Shown here one piece after another: positions 41,732-51,100 of a stretch of DNA of 57,759 nucleotides. Under the pieces are notes generated by a model. The model saw only the letters and a list, made by a program, of their open reading frames with translations. It was not told the DNA's origin and ran no database searches. The stretch's first letter is position 1. Every line of letters starts with the position of its first letter. Source of the DNA: JANLWK01 sp031364505 (lineage in GTDB: Bacteria; Eisenbacteria; RBG-16-71-46); the NCBI GenBank assembly GCA_031364505.1, contig JANLWK010000222.1, forward strand, positions 1 to 57,759, in the 5' to 3' direction. A program made the translations under genes and the position numbers.

Positions 41732-43258
41732 GTGTCACATGGAAGTGCGGCAGTATCCGGCGGCCCACGAGCCGTCGAGCCCCCATTGCGCGAGGTGACT
41801 CGCGACCCCGTCGCCCTCGGCGCGGGGCTCATGTCCGACGCCGTTCTCCTCGCGTCCCTCGTGGGGCTGTGCGTCGCGGCGCGGATCGTCCTGTTCTTCA
41901 AGATCCCCTATTGCGCTGAAGACGCGTACATCACGTTCCGGTATGCGTCGAACTGGGCCCACGGCCTCGGGCCCGTCTACAACGCGGGGGAGAAGGCGTG
42001 GGGGTTCACGTCCGCCCTGTGGACGAGCGTGCTGGCGATGGCGGCGTTCGCGCATGCCCCGCTCGAGCTGGCCGCGCGGTGGCTGCTCGTCGCGTGCGAT
42101 GTCGTGACGCTCGTGCTCGGCTGGCGGCTGTTGCGTGAACGCTCGCTCCTCGCGGCGGTGGCGTTCTGCGCGTTCTTCGCGCTGTGGCCACGGCTGGCGC
42201 AGATGCCGGCGTCGGGGCTCGAGAGCAGCCTCGTCACGTGCCTGCTGCTCGCGGCGGTGTCGCTGGGGCGGAGCCGGTGGGGCGGGCTGCTCAACGGCCT
42301 GCTCGCGCTGAGCCGTCCGGAGGGCGCCCTCATGAGCGCGATCCTCGCGTGGCGCCTGTCGGCGCGGCAGCGATGGGTGTGGCTCGGTATCGCGGCACTC
42401 CAGGGCCTGTTCGCGCTGTACTTCGGCCACCTGTTGCCCTCGAGCGTGAGCAGCAAGTCGACCGTGTACGGCATCCAGGCGTTCAAGGGTCTCTACTGGC
42501 TCGAGTGGCTGATCCCCGGCATGCAGGCCGAGACGCTCGATGGGCTGGCGCTCGCGCCCATTTCGCTGCTCATCCTCACGGGCTTGATCGCGGCGGTCGC
42601 GCACTGGCGCCGCGCCACCGATGACTCGCCGTTGCCCGTGCTGTTCGGCTGCGGGTTGCTCGTCCTCACCATCTACATGGTGATGGGCGTGCCGTGGTTC
42701 TACTGGTACGCGCCGACGCCGATGGTCGCGATCCTCGTTCCCGTGTTCTTCGGGCTCGGCATCGCGAACGTCCTGCGCTGGACGCTCGCGCCGCTCGTCG
42801 TGGCGATCGTGTTCTCGTGGGGCAGCCTCTCCGCCCACGTGTTGCGCCGGCAGACGCACGACGTCGCGGTGTTCGCGAACATCGGCCGCACGCTGCGCGC
42901 CGACGCGGCGGGGCGCGACGGCAGCGTGATGCTCGAGCCGATCGGAGTCATCGGCTACCTGAGCGGCCTGCGCGTGATCGATGAGGTGGGACTCGTGACG
43001 CCGTGGGTTGCCGAGGAGCGCCGAAAGGGCGACGGGTGGTACGCGCGCGTCATCTTGCGCGAGCATCCCGACTATGTCGTGATTCGCCGGAACTGGCTCC
43101 AGGGCCGCGTGGCGTGGGCCGGTGTCGGCGCGCCCTTCACGTCGGAAGAGCAGGCGGCGAGCACGATGCGAGAATACGAGCCCGTCCGCATGCGCATCGA
43201 TACCGAAGACCTGCCCGCGGGTGCCGCGGGCCTGCAGTTGCTGCGGCGCAAGCGATAG
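41732..43258 (+). CDS. Polytopic membrane protein, glycosyltransferase-like
   Basis: A 508-residue protein with about ten membrane segments. Its first outer loop, IPYCAEDAYITFRYASNWAHGLGPVYNAG, matches the DDAYITFRYA(x)N motif of a family of membrane glycosyltransferase-like proteins. It has a soluble C-terminal domain (from about 390) with DYVVIRRNWLQG. GTG 41732 has GGAGG 6 nt upstream. It is divergent from the GT39-like gene, with the promoters in the 85 nt between. Confidence 0.8.
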   Translation: MSHGSAAVSGGPRAVEPPLREVTRDPVALGAGLMSDAVLLASLVGLCVAARIVLFFKIPYCAEDAYITFRYASNWAHGLGPVYNAGEKAWGFTSALWTSVLAMAAFAHAPLELAARWLLVACDVVTLVLGWRLLRERSLLAAVAFCAFFALWPRLAQMPASGLESSLVTCLLLAAVSLGRSRWGGLLNGLLALSRPEGALMSAILAWRLSARQRWVWLGIAALQGLFALYFGHLLPSSVSSKSTVYGIQAFKGLYWLEWLIPGMQAETLDGLALAPISLLILTGLIAAVAHWRRATDDSPLPVLFGCGLLVLTIYMVMGVPWFYWYAPTPMVAILVPVFFGLGIANVLRWTLAPLVVAIVFSWGSLSAHVLRRQTHDVAVFANIGRTLRADAAGRDGSVMLEPIGVIGYLSGLRVIDEVGLVTPWVAEERRKGDGWYARVILREHPDYVVIRRNWLQGRVAWAGVGAPFTSEEQAASTMREYEPVRMRIDTEDLPAGAAGLQLLRRKR

Positions 43259-43287
43259 GCTCGGCGCACTCTCGAGAGGACCATTCG

Positions 43288-44217
43288 ATGCCATCCGTGA
43301 AGACGCGACCCATTGCCGTGCGACAGGCGCGCCCCGACGACATGCTCGGCTGCGCGCGCGTGTTCGTTCGGTCATCGACCGACCTGGGCCGCCGCCAGGG
43401 GAGCGTGCTGCCACCCGCGCGGCCGCGCGATGTGGTGCCCGCGCTCGCGCACCTGCAGCGAACCGATCCGCGCGGCTTCCACGTCGCCACGCAGGGCGGG
43501 CGCGTCGTGGCGTTTGCGTCGACGATCCTGCGCGGCAACGTTCACTTCCTCTCGATGTTCTGGACGCTGCCGACACTTCAGAACCGGGGCGTCGGCCGGC
43601 GGTTGCTGACGCGGGCATTCGAGCAACCGAAGCCGCCGGCCTCGGCGGTGCGCTGCGTGTTCGCATCGCTCGACACGCGCGCCCAGGCGCTGTACCTCAA
43701 GTTCGGCATGTATCCGCGCGGCATGTTCTACATGGTCAAGGGCAAGCCGAAGCGGTCGCCGCGCCCGAAGCGTGCCGTCCAGCTCGTGCAGGTGGGCGAG
43801 GTGAGCAAGGTGTCGCGCGAGATGCTCGCGATCGCGGCGCGGTTCGACCGCGTGTTTCGCGCCTCGCGCCGCGACGAGGACATCCGGTTCGTGATGGGTT
43901 CGCCGGGTGCGCGCTTCTTCCGCGTGCGCGCGGGCCGGTCCGACATCGGCTACGCCATCGCCAACGAGAAGGGTCGCATCGGGCCCGCCGGCGTCGTCGA
44001 TCCGCGATACGCGGCGGGGCTCATGTGGGCGATCAAGGAAGCCGTCCGCGGGATGGGCGCCGAAGGCACGATCTCGATCGTGCCGGGCGTGAACGCGGGG
44101 GCGCTCGACGTGCTGTTCGGCGCGGGCTTGCGCACGGAGTTCTTCGGCGCCTGGATGTCGGCGAAGCCGGTCGGAGCGTTCGAGGGCTACGTGCTCGCGG
44201 GCGGCATGTTGTTGTAG
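43288..44217 (+). CDS. GNAT-family N-acetyltransferase
   Basis: A 309-residue protein. The GNAT core (about 8-160) contains RQARPDDMLGCARVF, FHVATQGGRVVAFAS, the acetyl-CoA loop LPTLQNRGVGRRLLTRAF (Q/RxxGxG/A), and LYLKFGMYPRG. The C-terminal 130 residues form a second, GNAT-like half without the loop (FRVRAGRSDIGYAIANEKGR). GAGAGGA is about 7 nt before ATG 43288. It may acetylate an amine substrate; which one is not known. Confidence 0.85.
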   Translation: MPSVKTRPIAVRQARPDDMLGCARVFVRSSTDLGRRQGSVLPPARPRDVVPALAHLQRTDPRGFHVATQGGRVVAFASTILRGNVHFLSMFWTLPTLQNRGVGRRLLTRAFEQPKPPASAVRCVFASLDTRAQALYLKFGMYPRGMFYMVKGKPKRSPRPKRAVQLVQVGEVSKVSREMLAIAARFDRVFRASRRDEDIRFVMGSPGARFFRVRAGRSDIGYAIANEKGRIGPAGVVDPRYAAGLMWAIKEAVRGMGAEGTISIVPGVNAGALDVLFGAGLRTEFFGAWMSAKPVGAFEGYVLAGGMLL

Positions 44218-44254
44218 GCCAGCCGATTCCCACGCTGGCTTCGCGCGATCTCTC

Positions 44255-44848
44255 ATGTCGAGCGGCTGGAATCACAACTCGCACTACCACGACGTGCTGC
44301 TGCGCGCCGTTCCGCGACCGTGTGGTCGCGCGCTGGACGTCGGCTGTGGGCAAGGCGATTTCGCCCGCCGGCTCGCGGTCGTCGCGGATCGCGTGGACGC
44401 GATCGATCGCGATGCGGCGATGATCGCGGCCGTGCGCCAGCGCTGCGCGGATCTGCCGAACGTGCATGTCGTGCAGGCCGACTTCCTGCGCTGGGGCGAC
44501 GCGGGTGCGTACGACTACGTGTCGATGATCGCCACCCTGCACCACATGCCCATGCGCGAGGCGTTGACGCACGCGGCGGACCTGCTGCGGCCCGGCGGGC
44601 GGCTCGCGCTGCTCGGACTGTATCGCGTCGCGTCCATCACGGATCTCGCGTCGTGTGCGGTCGCCTATCCCGTGAGCTGGTTCCACCGCGCAACGCGGGT
44701 CACGGCGGGCGATGCCGCACCGATCCAGGCGCCCGCGATGACGTTCGCGGAGATCCGTGGCGAGGTGGCGACGGTGCTGCCCGACGCCACGAGCCGCCTG
44801 CACCTGCTGTGGCGCTACTCGCTCATCTGGACGAAGCCCGCCGGCTGA
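44255..44848 (+). CDS. SAM-dependent methyltransferase (class I)
   Basis: A 197-residue protein with the SAM-binding motif ALDVGCGQGDFARRL (about 27-41), acidic AIDRDAAMI, and the DYVSMIATLHHMPMREAL and LLRPGGRLALLGLYR strands. The substrate-binding C-terminal part is small. Its start has no clear ribosome site. It converges with the hydrolase at 44852 with only 3 nt between. Confidence 0.9.
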   Translation: MSSGWNHNSHYHDVLLRAVPRPCGRALDVGCGQGDFARRLAVVADRVDAIDRDAAMIAAVRQRCADLPNVHVVQADFLRWGDAGAYDYVSMIATLHHMPMREALTHAADLLRPGGRLALLGLYRVASITDLASCAVAYPVSWFHRATRVTAGDAAPIQAPAMTFAEIRGEVATVLPDATSRLHLLWRYSLIWTKPAG

Positions 44849-44851
44849 CGC

Positions 44852-46336
44852 TCAGCGCACCGATGGATGCGTCGCCGTCGAGTCGGTGCCGTCGAGCGGG
44901 ACGAACCGCAGCGCGGGGTAGGTGATCGTCCGGCCGGACACGTCCTGTCCGCGCAGGAAGTCCTTGATCACCGGGACGGCGGTGTCGTTCTGGAACAGCG
45001 TCTGTTCGTGGCCCGCGTTCGCGACGACGAGGTGCGTCGCGTTGGGCATGCCCCACGCTAGCTCGTCACCCTGGCTGGGCGGTGTGTTGAAGTCGAGGTC
45101 GCCGCTGACGATCAGCGTGCGCACCGGTGACACGAGCGGGGCGCGAAACGCATCGCCGAGGTCGGGCACCGGCCATCGGTCGCCGGCGGGGAACGGGAAG
45201 TTGACGACGTCAGCGAACCGGCTCGTACGCGCCTGGTCCTCGATCAGCGCGAGCCGGCCCGCGGTCGTCCCCGAGGCGACGTCCATGGATTCGGCCATGC
45301 CGTGCGTGCCGTATGGATTGCGTGCCCGCTTGCGCATGAACCACGCGAGCACGGACGGATCCCCGTGGTCGAGGCTCCACAGCAGGCGCGGGAACACGAC
45401 GAGGTCCGTCGCGTCGCCCACGTCGAAGCGCATGATCATGCGCAGCCCAAAGCCGCCGACCGGGATGCGCAGCGTGTCGCGGCCGCTCGGGGCCGGGACC
45501 GTGAAGACCATCGGGTCGCGATCCAGCCGCGCCACGACGCGATCGAACAGTGCCACGAGATCGGGTACGCGCGCGCCGATGCGCGGGTCGGCGGCCGCCA
45601 GCAGCCCGAGCCTGCGGAGCTGGGTGTCCATCAGCCAGGGCAGCTTCTGCGTCTGGTCCGGCCCTTCGACGCCGCACAGCACCGCGCTCTCGATGCGATC
45701 GCCGTAGCGCCGCAATGTGGCGCACGCCAGGTGTGTTCCGTACGAGAACGCCAGCAGCGAGACGCGCTCGACGCCGAGGGCGGCACGCAGAGCATCGAGA
45801 TCGGTGGCGCTCTCGACACTGTTGTAACCGGCCAGATCGACACCGCGCGCGCGGAATGACGTCAGTGCCCGGCGTCGCGACTCCGCTTCGTGTGCCCTCG
45901 CCGAGTCGGCGCTGAGGAAGAAGAAGCGCGCAGGGGGGCCGTCCCAATCCCAGGTCAACACGGAGTCGTTCGTGCCGCGCTGGTCGATCAGGACCACGTC
46001 CGAGACCTCGAGGAACGGCACCCAGAAATCGAGTGCGTGTGGGTCCTCGGTTACGGCGGTGCTGCCGGGGCCGCCATTCAGGAAGAACAACGGTGCGCGC
46101 GGCGCCGCCGCCGTGGACTTGAGGCGCAGGAAGCCGACGGCGATCGAGCGCGAGCGCGGCTTCGAGCGATTCTCGGGCACCATGAGCCGTCCGGACTCGG
46201 CCTCGATCCGGATGCCCGCATGCGACACCAGCATCTTGTGCTCGAGGGCGAGCGGGTCGGTGGCCGGGACCGCGATCCGCGTGGCCAACGCGATGAACAG
46301 GACGCCGGCGAGCCATGCCACGCGCGCGGGCGTCAT
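44852..46336 (-). CDS. Exported alpha/beta hydrolase, TAP/proline-iminopeptidase-like
   Basis: A 494-residue protein with a signal peptide (7-26), FFLNGGPGSTA (oxyanion Gly-Gly-Pro-Gly), nucleophile LLAFSYGTHLA (Ser), GDLDFNTPPSQG (Asp) and NAGHEQT (His). This is the tripeptidyl aminopeptidase-like (TAP) layout for trimming short peptides or esters in the periplasm. Its ATG overlaps the stop of the TetR gene (ATGA 46333-46336), so it is the likely target of that regulator. Confidence 0.88.
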   Translation of the reverse strand: MTPARVAWLAGVLFIALATRIAVPATDPLALEHKMLVSHAGIRIEAESGRLMVPENRSKPRSRSIAVGFLRLKSTAAAPRAPLFFLNGGPGSTAVTEDPHALDFWVPFLEVSDVVLIDQRGTNDSVLTWDWDGPPARFFFLSADSARAHEAESRRRALTSFRARGVDLAGYNSVESATDLDALRAALGVERVSLLAFSYGTHLACATLRRYGDRIESAVLCGVEGPDQTQKLPWLMDTQLRRLGLLAAADPRIGARVPDLVALFDRVVARLDRDPMVFTVPAPSGRDTLRIPVGGFGLRMIMRFDVGDATDLVVFPRLLWSLDHGDPSVLAWFMRKRARNPYGTHGMAESMDVASGTTAGRLALIEDQARTSRFADVVNFPFPAGDRWPVPDLGDAFRAPLVSPVRTLIVSGDLDFNTPPSQGDELAWGMPNATHLVVANAGHEQTLFQNDTAVPVIKDFLRGQDVSGRTITYPALRFVPLDGTDSTATHPSVR

Positions 46337-47022
46337 CGGGAGGTCCGCGTCGTTAGGTAGGCGTACAACGTCCGCACCAGCTCCGCGCGCAACGTCGCGC
46401 GGGTCATCGGTGTCACGCGCGAATGCGGGGCCTCGCCGAACAGCAGCTTCTCGCGGGCCACGGCGCACACGAGGTAGACGCCGAACCGGATCGCCGCCTC
46501 GGCGTCATCGTGGGTGATGCGCCGCCGGTGACGGATCAGCGCCTGTACCGCGTGGTCGAACACGCGTCGCCTCCGCCGCACGAGATCGTCCGGCAGCGCC
46601 TCCGGGCGCATGCGCGTGAACAGCGCCAGCGCGCGGATCAGCCAGCGGCGCTCCGTGTACTGGGCGATCAGCACGTCCACGAGCGCGGCGCTGGCGGCGC
46701 CGAGATCGAGTGAATCCCAGTCGACGCGCCCGAGCCGGGCGGCGAACCGCGGCTCCAGGTCCTCGTGATAGCGCTGATACAGGAAGGGAAGCAGCGCCTC
46801 CTTGCTCGCGAAGCGCGCGTAGAAGGAGCCGGTGGGCCGGCCCGCCATCCGCACGATGTCCTGGATCGAGATCTCCTCGAATGGGCGCGTACGCAGCAGC
46901 GCCTCAGTCGCGGCGGCGAAGCGCTCGGCCGTCTCGTGGCCCCGGCGTTGGATGGGGGCCGTGCGGCTCCAGCGTGACGGCGTGGAGGATGAGTGAGGGC
47001 GTGTGGCTGCGGGCGTCGACAT
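46333..47022 (-). CDS. TetR-family transcriptional regulator
   Basis: A 229-residue protein. The N-terminal HTH (about 28-75) reads ETAERFAAATEALLRTRPFEEISIQDIVRMAGRPTGSFYARFASKEALLPF; the C-terminal helical domain is the ligand/dimer part. The start codon lies inside a perfect 10-nt-arm palindrome (47022-47044), which suggests autorepression. It is first in a two-gene unit with the TAP-like hydrolase. Confidence 0.92.
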   Translation of the reverse strand: MSTPAATRPHSSSTPSRWSRTAPIQRRGHETAERFAAATEALLRTRPFEEISIQDIVRMAGRPTGSFYARFASKEALLPFLYQRYHEDLEPRFAARLGRVDWDSLDLGAASAALVDVLIAQYTERRWLIRALALFTRMRPEALPDDLVRRRRRVFDHAVQALIRHRRRITHDDAEAAIRFGVYLVCAVAREKLLFGEAPHSRVTPMTRATLRAELVRTLYAYLTTRTSR

Positions 47023-47044
47023 AAATAGAACGATGTTCTATTTA
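47022..47044. promoter_or_regulatory. Palindromic operator over the TetR start
   Basis: TAAATAGAAC-GAT-GTTCTATTTA has perfect 10-nt arms around a 3-nt centre and is AT-rich in a GC-rich region. Its position at the TetR start codon marks it as the likely binding site of that regulator. Confidence 0.75.
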
Positions 47045-47082
47045 GTGACTGTCGTCAAGGCCGCCGCGCTCCGGCCCTCCGG

Positions 47083-48558
47083 CTATGGGGTTCGGGGCCC
47101 GCGGCTCGTGACCCGTACGACCAGCGCCTGGAATCGCGGCTCCCCGCGGAGCGGCTCGAGATCGGTGTCAACCGCCATGCCGTTGCCGACGGTGCCGCCT
47201 TCGCCGATCGCGGTCTCGAGCGCACGGAGCGCATCCTGCTTGCGGCCCAGCCGCGCGTACCCGCATGCGAGGTTGTAGGACGCCACGCCGCGTGTCGAGG
47301 GGCCGGGAGGGATGCCGGCTTCGAACGCCTGCTCGTAGCGGCGCACGGCGGCCTCGTTGCGGTTGAGCGCCAGCTCGGCGAACGCGAGCTGGCCGAAATG
47401 GAGGCTCATGTTCCAGCCCTGGCCGATGGCGCGCTCGAGCAGCCGCGCTCCCTCGGCGTAGCGTTGCTGGCCGACCAGCGCGCTGCCGTAGTGCGCGATC
47501 ACGGCGACATTCGTGCTGTCCGTCCGGTAGACGCGCTCGAGTGCCGCCATCGCCTCGGGGAACCGGCGCAGGTCCTGGAGCACGCGTGCGTAGCTCATCA
47601 GCGCTTCGGGGTCGTCGGGATGCGTCTCGAGCCACGGCCCGAGCAGCGCGGCCGCGCGCGGTGAATCGTTGCCGTAGAGGGCGGCCATCAGTTCCCGTTC
47701 GTCGGAATGCGCCCACGCGGGTTGCGGCACCGGCTGCAGGTGCGAGCGCCAGAAACCGATCGTGCGCTGCACGATCCGGCGCGCGTCGTCGTTGTCGGCG
47801 AACGCGTCGAATGCGTGCGGCATGCCGGCGGCGAATTCCAGCGTCCACGGCGCGCCCGTCGCGATCACGCGATGCCACAGCGAGTCGAGCGGCGCCCCCA
47901 TGCGCGGCGCGTCGCTGGCGGCGACGACGAACAGCACCGGCAGGTCGCGACGGAGTGAGTCCGTCGGCGGGCCGCCGTAGTAGAGCACCGCGGCCTTGAT
48001 GCTCTTCGGCGCGTCGGCCGCGAGCAGGAATTGCGTGGCGCCCGTCACGTTGGCGGATGCCGCGTAGACACCGACGCGCGTCCCATCGATGCCCGGCGGC
48101 GCGTCGCGAGACTCGAGGAACGCGAACAGCCGCCTCAGCGAGCCCGGGATGTCCGCCGAGTCCGCTTGCATCGAGACGCCCGCGAATCCCTGCGTCGCCA
48201 TGAGCCGCGGCCACGTCCGGTAGATGCCCCAGTCCTTGAGCGAGTCGTTCCGCCGGTCGCCGATGGTGTTGAGGAACACGACGACCGGCAGCCGCTCACC
48301 CTTCGCGAGCTTCGGCGGCAGGTACACATCGATCGCCCGCGAATGTGTCGCATCCTTCCAATACGGCACGTTCGCAAGGAGCCGCACGTCCCTCGTCGCG
48401 GGGACGTCGTAGACGACGCCCCAACGCGTCGGATTCAGGCGGTCGGCGCGCGCCTGGGCGTGCGCGACGGGAGGGGCAGGCGTGAGGACGAGGGCGGCGA
48501 AAACGAAGGCGAGCGCGAAGCGACTCGCCGGGCGGCGTGAACGCGGAAGTGGATTCAT
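47083..48558 (-). CDS. Exported alpha/beta hydrolase with TPR tail
   Basis: A 491-residue protein with a signal peptide (about 12-35, cleavage near AHAQA), an alpha/beta hydrolase domain (40-290), and TPR repeats (300-490). The expected nucleophile elbow reads VYAASANVTG, with Ser in place but a weakened Gly-x-Ser-x-Gly pattern; Asp is in VAASDAPRM and His in AGMPHAFDAF. It resembles serine hydrolases of the dienelactone type fused to TPRs. It starts at ATG 48558, with a TTGACG-N17-CACAGT promoter 6 nt upstream and no ribosome site. Confidence 0.78.
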   Translation of the reverse strand: MNPLPRSRRPASRFALAFVFAALVLTPAPPVAHAQARADRLNPTRWGVVYDVPATRDVRLLANVPYWKDATHSRAIDVYLPPKLAKGERLPVVVFLNTIGDRRNDSLKDWGIYRTWPRLMATQGFAGVSMQADSADIPGSLRRLFAFLESRDAPPGIDGTRVGVYAASANVTGATQFLLAADAPKSIKAAVLYYGGPPTDSLRRDLPVLFVVAASDAPRMGAPLDSLWHRVIATGAPWTLEFAAGMPHAFDAFADNDDARRIVQRTIGFWRSHLQPVPQPAWAHSDERELMAALYGNDSPRAAALLGPWLETHPDDPEALMSYARVLQDLRRFPEAMAALERVYRTDSTNVAVIAHYGSALVGQQRYAEGARLLERAIGQGWNMSLHFGQLAFAELALNRNEAAVRRYEQAFEAGIPPGPSTRGVASYNLACGYARLGRKQDALRALETAIGEGGTVGNGMAVDTDLEPLRGEPRFQALVVRVTSRGPRTP

Positions 48559-48564
48559 GTCCCG

Positions 48565-48593
48565 ACTGTGAAAACGCCGGCGACTGCCGTCAA
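48565..48593 (-). promoter_or_regulatory. Candidate promoter, leaderless start
   Basis: On the minus strand TTGACG (48588-48593) and CACAGT (48565-48570) are 17 nt apart, and the -10 ends 6 nt before ATG 48558. The -10 is weak, but the spacing agrees with the other leaderless candidates in the window. Confidence 0.4.
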
Positions 48594-48719
48594 TGCCCCT
48601 GACACGAGCGGGCGGATTGTTCACACCAGCGTCGTAACTGCAGGGATCAGTGGCATCAACGGCCGCATCGCTGCCGCCCCACATTGCACGCCAAAGTGCC
48701 CGGGAGCATCATCGAAGGG

Positions 48720-50111
48720 ATGCATCCAGAATATCGCTGGATCACCGTGGAAGCCGGCCGGCACCAGTTCCTGCGCCCCGTGTTTTCGTCGCTGGGCGCA
48801 TCGTCCATCCGGATCCTGGTCGAGGATGTCGACCCGGCCGTGCCGTTCGATCGTTCGCAGTGCGGCGGCCTCGTGCTGGCGGTCGGCGAGTGCCAGGGGC
48901 GCGCGGTCGCGGTCGCGTGGAGCGACTTCCGCGTGGACGGCGGTTGCTACAACCACGCGAACGCCTCACGCTTCACCGCCTTCCTCCGCGAGCTGGGGAA
49001 CGACGCCGGCGGTGGACCTCCGCTCTTCTACGTCGTGAACTCTGCCGGCGTCAGCCTGGTCCAGGGACGCACACTGTTCGCCGACGCGTTCCGGCTGTGG
49101 CCCGAGCTGCTCGCGTACTCGCGCGAGCACGTCGTCGTGACGTGCGCGGTCGGCAAGTGCCTCGGACTGGCGACCCTGTTGTTCGGGCTCGGCCACTACC
49201 GCATGGCGGTCATGGGTCGCACGCACATCAACCTCACGGGCCCCGAGGTCCTGGAGCTGTTCTTCGGCGATCGCGTGGACTTCGCGCGCCAGGCCGCGGC
49301 GGAGTCGTCGTACGACCGGAACGATCTCGTGCACGAGCTGGTGCCGTCGGTCGAGGTGGCGTTCGAGCGGTGGAAGGGGTTGCTCGGCCTCGGGCACGAG
49401 TCCACGCCCGTCACCACGGAGCAGGATCCCGTGACGATCGAATTCCTCGGCGCCTTCCTCGATCCGGGGCCACAGGAGCTGGTGCCCGGCTGGTGTTCGA
49501 CGCTGCGGCTGTTCCTGGGTGCGAGGCGGGGCCGGCCGATCGGGATCTTCATCAACCCGCTGCGCCGCCCCGAAAACCTCATCACCGTGCGCACGCTCGA
49601 CAAGTACGCGGCGGGGCTCGACCTGTTCCGGGCGCTGCGTGTCCCGATCGTGAGCGTCCTCGACTCTCCGGGCGTGGATCCGCGCTTCGAGCAGAGCGAC
49701 GCCAACAACATCCGCCGGATGCTCGCGGTGGGCGAGAAGATCATCACGTACCCGCACCCGTTCATGGGAGTGATCGCGGGGCGTTGCTTCGGCGGCGCGT
49801 CCACGCTCTCGATGCCCAAGATCTTCGGCGGCCGCCGATCGCTGGCGCTGCGCGGCAGCACGTTCGGCGTGATGCAGAGCAGCATCATCGACCGGGTGTT
49901 GCAGCAGAGCCCGCGGTTGCGCGAGCTGTGGCGGGCGTCGGAGGCGGAGCAGGTGCCCGGGCTCGAGGATCTCCTGGGGTCGGGCATGCTGGACGCGGTG
50001 ATCGATCTCCACGAGCTGCCCGACGAGATCGATCGCCTGCTGACCGAGGCCGCGGCGTCCGCTTCGCGGCGTGACGGCGCTCCACGCGTGGCCACGAGCG
50101 GTCCACGATGA
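48720..50111 (+). CDS. Acyl-CoA carboxylase carboxyltransferase-like subunit
   Basis: A protein of about 463 residues with crotonase-fold carboxyltransferase halves. The C-terminal half has GRPIGIFINPLRRPENLITV, the turn SVLDSPGVDPRFEQSDANNIRR, and GRCFGGASTLSMPKIFGG, the pattern of PccB/AccD-type subunits. The N-terminal half is divergent, with YVVNSAGVSL in place of the usual DSGGAR. No biotin carboxylase or biotin carrier is in the cluster, so a partner must come from elsewhere or the reaction is different (for example decarboxylation or hydrolysis). It is first in a seven-gene overlapping series. The start is unsure: TTG 48684 or GTG 48696 are possible. Confidence 0.75.
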   Translation: MHPEYRWITVEAGRHQFLRPVFSSLGASSIRILVEDVDPAVPFDRSQCGGLVLAVGECQGRAVAVAWSDFRVDGGCYNHANASRFTAFLRELGNDAGGGPPLFYVVNSAGVSLVQGRTLFADAFRLWPELLAYSREHVVVTCAVGKCLGLATLLFGLGHYRMAVMGRTHINLTGPEVLELFFGDRVDFARQAAAESSYDRNDLVHELVPSVEVAFERWKGLLGLGHESTPVTTEQDPVTIEFLGAFLDPGPQELVPGWCSTLRLFLGARRGRPIGIFINPLRRPENLITVRTLDKYAAGLDLFRALRVPIVSVLDSPGVDPRFEQSDANNIRRMLAVGEKIITYPHPFMGVIAGRCFGGASTLSMPKIFGGRRSLALRGSTFGVMQSSIIDRVLQQSPRLRELWRASEAEQVPGLEDLLGSGMLDAVIDLHELPDEIDRLLTEAAASASRRDGAPRVATSGPR

Positions 50112-51100
50112 GAGCCGCGATCGCGGGGACCGGCTTCTACGTCCCGGGCCCGCCGATCACGAACGCCGAACTGATCGAGCGCTACCGGCTCCGGATCAGG
50201 CCGTCGTTCGCGACGCGGAGCATCGGAGTCGAGACGCGCCACTTCGCAGGACCAGGGCAGGCCACGAGCGACCTGGCCGCCGAAGCCGCGGCGCGCGCGC
50301 TCGATGCGAGCGGGGTTCCCGGCACGTCGATCCGCCGCATCATCCTCGCCACGGTCTCCGGCGACTACCCGACGCCGGCGACGGCGTGCGTCGTCCAGCG
50401 CAAGCTGGGACTTCGAGGATGCGCCGCCATCGACCTCGTCGGCGCCTGTTCCGGCTTCCTGCAGGCGCTCGATCTCGGCGCCCGGTGCGTCGCGACGGGA
50501 GAGGGCCCGGTCCTCGTGATCGGGGCCGACGTGCGTTCGCGCCAGCTGAATGTGACCGACCTGCGCACGCTGTTCCTGTACGGCGACGGGGCCGGTGCGG
50601 TCGTCCTCGTGCCGTCGCGGGGCGACGAGGGGCTGCATCACTCGATCCTGTTCGCCGACGGCGCGGGTGCGGAGGCCGTGTACATCCCGGCGGGCGGCTC
50701 GCGCGAACCGCTCACCGCCGACGGAATCGCGCGACATCGTGGCACCATCACGATGCCCGATGGACCGCTCGTCGCCGATGCCGCGCGGGCGGGGTTCCGC
50801 GCGCTGACGAATCGGCTGGTCGCCGAAACGGGCGTGACGCTCGGCGAGATCGGGTGCTTCTGCATGCACCAGCCCAACCTGTTCCTGCTGCGTCGCGTCC
50901 TCGAGGACCTCGGCATCCCCGAAACCAAATCCTGGATCAACTTCCCGCGCTACGCGAACACGACGTCGGCCTCGGTCGCGATCGCGCTGGCCGAAGCGGC
51001 GCACGCGGGGCACATCGCACCGGGCAGCTGGCTCTGCCTGGGCGCGGTCGGTGCGGGATTCGCGGGCGCGATCCAACTCATTCGCTGGGGGAAACCCTGA
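50108..51100 (+). CDS. Beta-ketoacyl synthase III (FabH-like), first copy
   Basis: A 330-residue KAS III with an intact triad: Cys114 (VGACSGFLQAL), His in MHQPNLFLL, Asn in ANTTSAS. GTGFYVPGPPITNAELIERY at the start and YGDGAGAVVLVP are family marks. KAS III enzymes condense acyl-CoA starters with malonyl-type extenders by decarboxylative Claisen reaction. Its ATG overlaps the carboxyltransferase stop (ATGA 50108-50111). The product would go to the SDR ketoreductase encoded next. Confidence 0.92.
   Translation: MRAAIAGTGFYVPGPPITNAELIERYRLRIRPSFATRSIGVETRHFAGPGQATSDLAAEAAARALDASGVPGTSIRRIILATVSGDYPTPATACVVQRKLGLRGCAAIDLVGACSGFLQALDLGARCVATGEGPVLVIGADVRSRQLNVTDLRTLFLYGDGAGAVVLVPSRGDEGLHHSILFADGAGAEAVYIPAGGSREPLTADGIARHRGTITMPDGPLVADAARAGFRALTNRLVAETGVTLGEIGCFCMHQPNLFLLRRVLEDLGIPETKSWINFPRYANTTSASVAIALAEAAHAGHIAPGSWLCLGAVGAGFAGAIQLIRWGKP

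Noticed and set aside
48684..48719. TTG 48684 or GTG 48696 as the start of the carboxyltransferase
   Set aside because: Neither has a ribosome site and the added residues do not look conserved; kept only as alternatives.
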